Below, piece by piece: positions 59,505-64,000 of a stretch of 64,000 nt of DNA (its first letter is position 1; each line of letters begins with the position of its first letter). Origin of the DNA: an uncultured Verrucomicrobia subdivision 3 bacterium (GTDB lineage Bacteria; Verrucomicrobiota; Verrucomicrobiia; Limisphaerales; UBA11358). The stretch spans positions 1-64,000 of the forward strand of contig CAIXUZ010000011.1 in assembly GCA_903922735.1 (NCBI GenBank). Direction: 5' to 3'. Both the position numbers and the translations under genes were made by a program. The notes beneath the pieces are model-generated. The model saw only the letters and a list, made by a program, of their open reading frames with translations. It ran no database searches and was not told where the DNA came from.

Positions 59505-61103
59505 TTATTTTGGTTTATTTGCGGTTGTTTGGCTGGCGGCGGGATTGGGTTCAGTAGTCATCTTGAAGTTGTCGGTGCGGAAAGGCGTGACCGGCAGGCC
59601 GTCATTGGAAAAAAGATTGCAAACCGGGTTGTCCGCCCACGCGTAGCGCACGGCAATGGGGTTTGCGACCTTGTCGCAGGTCAACTCCACCTTGTCAGAC
59701 GCGACGAGCTTGCCCTTGGCCCATTGCCACACCTTGTCCTCGCCACAAACGGCGAAACCAATCACATCCTGCACGTCAAACGGACGCAATGTTGGGCTAC
59801 CGAAGAGATCGAAGGTCACCGTCACCTTGTCGCCTTTAATGTTCAAGGATTTGAATTCCGGGCTGCGATAGGGAAACTTCATCCCATAGTCCTTCACGAG
59901 CGCCCAGCGGACCAGGCGTGCCGCAACGTCATGCTTGTTCTTCGGATGGATGTCTTTGCCTTCGCCGAGATCGGTGATGACGCACTGGCCAGTGTTCGGC
60001 AACTTCATCGTCTTCGTCTGCGACTCGCGTAATTCGGCCCAATCGCTGTCGCTGGGCTCAGGCTTTTCGGGTTTGTAGTCCGCGAGCTGCACCCAGTAGA
60101 ATGGAAAATCACCCTGCTTCCACTCCTTGCGCCACTGCTCAATCATGAAGGCGAAGAGCTGAGCATATTCCCAAGCGCGACTTGCGTTGCTTTCACCCTG
60201 ATACCAGATCACGCCTTTGATGCCGTAGCCGAGGGTCGGCAGCAATTCGCCATTGAAAATGTTGCCGGGGCGGGCGTTGCCTTTCAGCCAGTCCTGGGGC
60301 GATTTAGGCTGACGCGGGAGCTGCTGCCCGGGTTTGAGACCGGCGGCTTTCATTTTTTCCACATCCTGTTTCCACTTCGCCATGGCTTTCTCATGGTCGT
60401 CCGCGGCCTTGGTTGTGGCGAAGAGGGCCTCGCGTTTCACAGTGTCTTCCATCAACTGTTTGAATTGCACGTCGCCCTCGAGCGAAGAGCGGCGCATCCA
60501 CGCTTCCGCAGCGGAACCGCCCCAAGCATTGTCAATCAGCCCCACCGGCACATGCAGGATGTTGTGCAGATAGCGACCGTAGAAAAATCCCACCGCGCTG
60601 AAACCGCGCGCAGTCTCCGCGTTCGACTCCTTCCACTCGCCCTTGAAATCGGTCTGCGGCTCTTGCGTGCCCACGTTCGGCACCTTGATCAGGCGCAGGT
60701 TTGGCAGGTCGGACGCGGCCGCCTCGATGTCGCCATTCCAGTCGCTGTTCAACTGGAAGCCCATGTTCGACTGGCCGGAACACATCCACACTTCGCCCAC
60801 CAGCACGTCCTGAATATCGCGCTTCGTGGTGCCCGCAATCGAGATCATCTGCGGCGTCGCGTTGGCATTCACCGGGTCAAGCTTCACTTCCCAGCGGCCA
60901 TCTTTCCCTGCGGTCGCGGATTTCGTCTGCCCGGAGAAAGTAACCGTCACTTTCGTCCCCGGCGTGTCCCAGCCCCAGACGGGGTTCGACTGCTTTTGCT
61001 GCAGCACCATGTGGTCGCCAAAAATGGCGGGCAGTTTTAATTCCGCCCGCAGCGTGGACACCAGCCCGAGGCAGAACGTGAGGAGTAACAGGATTTTTTT
61101 CAT
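59505..61103 (-). CDS. SASA-domain carbohydrate O-acetylesterase
   Basis: A protein of 532 residues with a signal peptide (ILLLLTFCLGLVSTLRA). Family motifs are clear: SGQSNMGF (109-116) with the nucleophile Ser112, GLIDNAWGGSAAEAWM, IWYQGESNA and DIHPKNKHDVAARL with the catalytic Asp and His. These enzymes remove acetyl groups from sialic acid or from plant polysaccharides. Next to rhamnosidases, deacetylation of rhamnogalacturonan is the better guess. It lies between two GH78-type genes on the same strand. Confidence 0.92.
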   Translation of the reverse strand: MKKILLLLTFCLGLVSTLRAELKLPAIFGDHMVLQQKQSNPVWGWDTPGTKVTVTFSGQTKSATAGKDGRWEVKLDPVNANATPQMISIAGTTKRDIQDVLVGEVWMCSGQSNMGFQLNSDWNGDIEAAASDLPNLRLIKVPNVGTQEPQTDFKGEWKESNAETARGFSAVGFFYGRYLHNILHVPVGLIDNAWGGSAAEAWMRRSSLEGDVQFKQLMEDTVKREALFATTKAADDHEKAMAKWKQDVEKMKAAGLKPGQQLPRQPKSPQDWLKGNARPGNIFNGELLPTLGYGIKGVIWYQGESNASRAWEYAQLFAFMIEQWRKEWKQGDFPFYWVQLADYKPEKPEPSDSDWAELRESQTKTMKLPNTGQCVITDLGEGKDIHPKNKHDVAARLVRWALVKDYGMKFPYRSPEFKSLNIKGDKVTVTFDLFGSPTLRPFDVQDVIGFAVCGEDKVWQWAKGKLVASDKVELTCDKVANPIAVRYAWADNPVCNLFSNDGLPVTPFRTDNFKMTTEPNPAASQTTANKPK

Positions 61104-61154
61104 AAAATGGATTTGGAGTCGGATTATCCGGGAGGTTGTAAAACGTGAACCGTT

Positions 61155-62981
61155 TTATTTCAAGCCAGATGTTGGCGTTTTGGTTTCGATCAATGCCGTG
61201 CCGGTGATTTTTTTGTCTAAAATCCACCACGCACCGCGGCGTGTGGCGCGGGCTGGTTTGCCGTCCACCAACACGTTTGAATTTTCGCCGGCGGGAATTT
61301 CCACCTGCGCATTCATTTTTGGCGGGAGCGTAATTGTCAGTTTGAAAGTCCCGCTCTTTTCCCAGCGAACCAGCACGGGGCCGAGCGGGGTGGGAACTTT
61401 TCCTTCGGCGTGATTTAGTGAGCCGGGATTTGGCCGGATCAATGCGCGACTCCAGCCAGGCGCAAGCGGTTGAACGCCCAGAACAAATCGAGGCAAAAGA
61501 TTGGCGGGGGCCGCACCCCAGGCATGATTCCAATCCTGATTGGGCTTGTAGCGCTGGTCCCAGGCTTCCCAGGAAATTGTTGTGCCGCTCTCCACCATGT
61601 GTTTCCAACTGCGGTCGTTGGGCGCGGTCATCAGCGCCAGCGCCTGGGTGGCACAATCGTTTTCAAAAAGACCTTCCATCAGATATTGCGCGGCATAAAC
61701 CGAGCACGCCATGCCCCGGTCAGCCAGCCATTGGGCAACTTGCGCTCGCTTGGCCTCCGGCACCAAACCAAAGGCCAGCGGGAAAAGATTGGCGTGCAGA
61801 GAGGCATGGTCGGTGCCCTCACCATCCCGATAAACGCCGCGCGCAGAATCGAAAAGTTTTTCCTGAAACGCTTTCCGGGCGACTTGTTCACGAGCGGTGT
61901 AATCAGCCGCATCCGCATTGCGATGCAGCGCACGGGCGAGTTCAGCCATCAAGGTGAGGCTGCGCAGATGAAACGCGTTTATCACGGTGTTCACCGGCGT
62001 GAAGGCGAAGCCGTCGCGTTCGCCAGCGGGCCAATCAACAAGATCGCCGCGCTTAATTTGAGCCCGGGTGCTCACAATCAAACCATCCGGCCGGGCCTGG
62101 CTATTGAGCAGTTTGGTTTTCAGGGCGTCATAACGCGGAGCCAGCCAATTGGTGTCGCCCGTCCGCATCCAGTCGGCGTGGGCGATAAAAATCATATGCG
62201 CAGCCCACTCGGTCGGCCAGGTGGGATGCACCATCAGCCGATCAAAAGTGTCCCGCACCATTTGTCCATCCCGATCGGTGTAATACTGGCTGAGCTGGTT
62301 GAGATACGCATCCGCCTCGTACGCAATCCGCTCGCGCTCGCCGTCCACATAAATTCCGGCAAAGGTGGAGGCCTTGATGGAATAGCGGCACAATTCCCAG
62401 ACACGATCAAGCGTTTCGTCGGATGAGTGAAAGTTCGCCGCCTGATCGTCCCAAGTGCTGGCAAACGCCGCACGCCGCCGCAACTGGTCCGGGCGCAATT
62501 CGCCGGACCAGCCTTCAATCTCCACCCACCGGAACGGCAGCACCACGCCCCACTCCGGCGGCGTCAGAACGGCGTCGGGATTAGTCGTGTTACGCAAGCT
62601 GGCGGGCGGGGCAATGACCAGCGGTCTGCTCCCGGCCAGATTGGCGACGGCTTGGGCATAGCGAACACTGCCGGGCGGCTTGCGATTGATGCGTCCATCG
62701 GCGAAGGCTTCGCCGAAGTGAACCGTGATCGGGCCGGTGGCATCCGCCGGCGGATGGAAGAGAAGATTGCCAAAAGCGACGCGCCCGAAATCCACCAGGA
62801 ACACGCCCGGGGCAATATTGGTCATGCTTACCGGCGCTTGCTCAAAAAGCTGCACCGGCGCGCCCGAGGCGGACAATCTGGCCGCCAAAATAAGCACGGT
62901 CAAAATCGCTGCGCGCGAGGAGTTGCGCAACCATGATTTCCAGACGGGCGATATAACGATGGCCTTTTCTGACTGGTTCAT
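61155..62981 (-). CDS. GH78-like six-hairpin glycosidase
   Basis: About 608 residues from ATG 62981 (MNQSEKAIVISPV); the open frame extends to 63068. A membrane-spanning or signal segment (AAILTVLILAARLSASGA) is near the start. The N-terminal beta part contains VDFGRVAFGNLLF and ITVHFGEAFADG, and the (alpha/alpha)6 domain has YVDGERERIAYEADAYL (about 212-228), aligning with the GH78 acidic region. The C-terminal beta domain has GSLNHAEGKVPTPLGPVLVRWEKSG split over its length. It is probably another exported rhamnosidase with a different linkage preference. Confidence 0.85.
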   Translation of the reverse strand: MNQSEKAIVISPVWKSWLRNSSRAAILTVLILAARLSASGAPVQLFEQAPVSMTNIAPGVFLVDFGRVAFGNLLFHPPADATGPITVHFGEAFADGRINRKPPGSVRYAQAVANLAGSRPLVIAPPASLRNTTNPDAVLTPPEWGVVLPFRWVEIEGWSGELRPDQLRRRAAFASTWDDQAANFHSSDETLDRVWELCRYSIKASTFAGIYVDGERERIAYEADAYLNQLSQYYTDRDGQMVRDTFDRLMVHPTWPTEWAAHMIFIAHADWMRTGDTNWLAPRYDALKTKLLNSQARPDGLIVSTRAQIKRGDLVDWPAGERDGFAFTPVNTVINAFHLRSLTLMAELARALHRNADAADYTAREQVARKAFQEKLFDSARGVYRDGEGTDHASLHANLFPLAFGLVPEAKRAQVAQWLADRGMACSVYAAQYLMEGLFENDCATQALALMTAPNDRSWKHMVESGTTISWEAWDQRYKPNQDWNHAWGAAPANLLPRFVLGVQPLAPGWSRALIRPNPGSLNHAEGKVPTPLGPVLVRWEKSGTFKLTITLPPKMNAQVEIPAGENSNVLVDGKPARATRRGAWWILDKKITGTALIETKTPTSGLK

Positions 62982-63150
62982 ATTCAGAACAGTTTTTTCG
63001 GGATGATGGTTGGAAGCTATCAAGGAGCAGCCAGCAATGGCCTTAACAATCGCGCCAAAAATTAGCACTAATTAGCCACCCAATGAATCGCGGCTGAAAT
63101 TCAGGCAATAATTTATTTACCAGCCCGCACTATTTTGCGTAAATGCCCGA

Positions 63151-64000
63151 ATGTCCACTCACTGCCGCAAACTCATCCTGCCTGTCTTCAGTCTGCTGTT
63201 CATCGCCAGCACCTTCGCCGGCGAATTGACCAGCCGGATGGAATTGACCCTTGATCGCGTATTGCACGGCGGGCCGCCGGTTTACACCGATGATTTCGTG
63301 CTGGCCGACGCCGTGCCGGAACACGTGCGCCGTTTTACGGAATTCAGCGGGGACGTGTCCGGTCGCTATATCGGCGCGTTGGCAACGGTCGCCCAGTTCA
63401 ACGGAAAGAAATTTTCCGAACTTGACCAGGTCGTCGCCAAAATCTTGAAGTTGCAGAAAGAAGACGGCCATTTTGGCGATCCATTCAGCACCAACGAAGT
63501 CACCAAAAGCGACATGGCCATCATGTGGGGCAACGGCCGACTGTTGATTGGTCTGCTGGAATATTACCGGCTGAATCCGTCACCCGCCGTGCTCGCTTGC
63601 GCCCGCCGGCTCGGGGATTATTTCGTAAAGGTTGGTCCGCGTTACAACGATCCCGCCATCGTCCAGAAGTTTAGCGGCGACCAAGTCGCCGTCGGCTATA
63701 TCTGTTGGACTCAGATTATCGAAGGCCTGGTGGAGTTGAATCGCATCACGCACGATGAAAAATACCTGAAACTCTCCGGTGAAATCGCGCGAAACACCCA
63801 TCGCCATCCCAAACAGCACAGCCACGGATTTGCGTGCGCCTTGCGCGGCATTCTGGAGCTTTACCGGGTCACCCATGACGACCAGTGGCTGAAGAAAGTG
63901 GAGGCCGAATGGGACGGCATCATTGATTCCGGAAACCTGCTGCCACAAGGCGCGTTGCCGGAAATTTTCAAGCCTCTGATCGCTCGCGACGAAGGCTGCG
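63151..64000 (+). CDS. GH127-like (beta-L-arabinofuranosidase type) enzyme, cut by the window end
   Basis: An open frame from ATG 63151 to the last base with no stop; 283 residues are visible. A signal peptide (LILPVFSLLFIASTFAG) is followed by an (alpha/alpha)6-type segment with FTEFSGDVSGRYIGALATVA, KILKLQKEDGHFGDPF, MWGNGRLLIGLLEYYRL and VGYICWTQIIEGLVELNRIT. This resembles GH127/DUF1680. The last residues DEGC lie where that family has its catalytic Glu and Cys. It is divergent from the GH78-like gene with about 170 bases between, where a shared promoter region should be. Confidence 0.75.
   Translation, partial: MSTHCRKLILPVFSLLFIASTFAGELTSRMELTLDRVLHGGPPVYTDDFVLADAVPEHVRRFTEFSGDVSGRYIGALATVAQFNGKKFSELDQVVAKILKLQKEDGHFGDPFSTNEVTKSDMAIMWGNGRLLIGLLEYYRLNPSPAVLACARRLGDYFVKVGPRYNDPAIVQKFSGDQVAVGYICWTQIIEGLVELNRITHDEKYLKLSGEIARNTHRHPKQHSHGFACALRGILELYRVTHDDQWLKKVEAEWDGIIDSGNLLPQGALPEIFKPLIARDEGC

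Overview
The window looks like a chromosome segment of a Verrucomicrobiota bacterium, probably near Pedosphaera/Limisphaerales. This is inferred from gene content, not from a marker tree. The clues are an ECF sigma factor with a long membrane-anchored C-terminal extension, exported proteins with LamG or Calx-beta domains, a polysaccharide-degrading cluster rich in alpha-L-rhamnosidases, and a clpS-aat pair beside ftsA. Core genes are GC-rich. Several stretches (about 1.5-5.5 kb, 44.3-45.5 kb and 47.5-48 kb) are clearly more AT-rich.

Layout. At 0.1-1.3 kb there is an AAA/DUF4143 ATPase. From 1440 to 5578 lies a small integrative element bounded by two copies of a tRNA-Gly 3' end. It has a tyrosine integrase, an excisionase-like protein, an XRE regulator and an exported LamG cargo protein. 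At 5.9-14.7 kb is a co-directional defence-like island: a 5'-truncated jetC and a full jetD (Wadjet remnant), then RhuM-family, DUF6155-like, unknown, MazG-like, HNH endonuclease and PLD-nuclease/helicase genes. At 14.8-27.3 kb is chromosomal backbone: ftsA, clpS, a DUF2017-like/Aat fusion, a SWIM-SNF2 helicase, a serine hydrolase, a DUF2585 protein, a FucP-type sugar transporter and a ROK kinase.

From 27549 to 47462 lies a 19.9-kb integrated element in a tRNA-Pro(CGG) gene. The ends share a 25-bp att core and paired GGTAGGAT arm-like repeats, and a tyrosine integrase sits next to the tRNA. Its minus-strand operon encodes portal, scaffold-like protein, major capsid protein, a head-tail connector and small proteins, but I find no terminase, tail, lysis or replication gene. 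The rest is cargo: an ankyrin protein and a DUF4034-like protein, a sigma factor with a neighbouring paralogue that lacks the sigma domains, and several exported or membrane proteins. Two cargo blocks are each bracketed by a direct repeat of roughly 50 bp (four copies), which makes them look like cassettes. A 2-kb GC-rich stretch beside the portal gene holds repeats and hairpins but no convincing gene.

From 48.0 to 56.8 kb is a complete recCBD operon, and from 56.8 kb to the end a pectin/rhamnogalacturonan-type utilisation cluster: GH78, SASA esterase, a second GH78-like enzyme and a partial GH127-like enzyme.

The best candidates for something undescribed are (1) the head-only, cassette-bearing element in tRNA-Pro, (2) the sigma paralogue that keeps the promoter and membrane extension but has lost the sigma domains, and (3) the DUF2017-like/Aat fusion behind clpS. 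All assignments come from reading the sequence; no database search was run.
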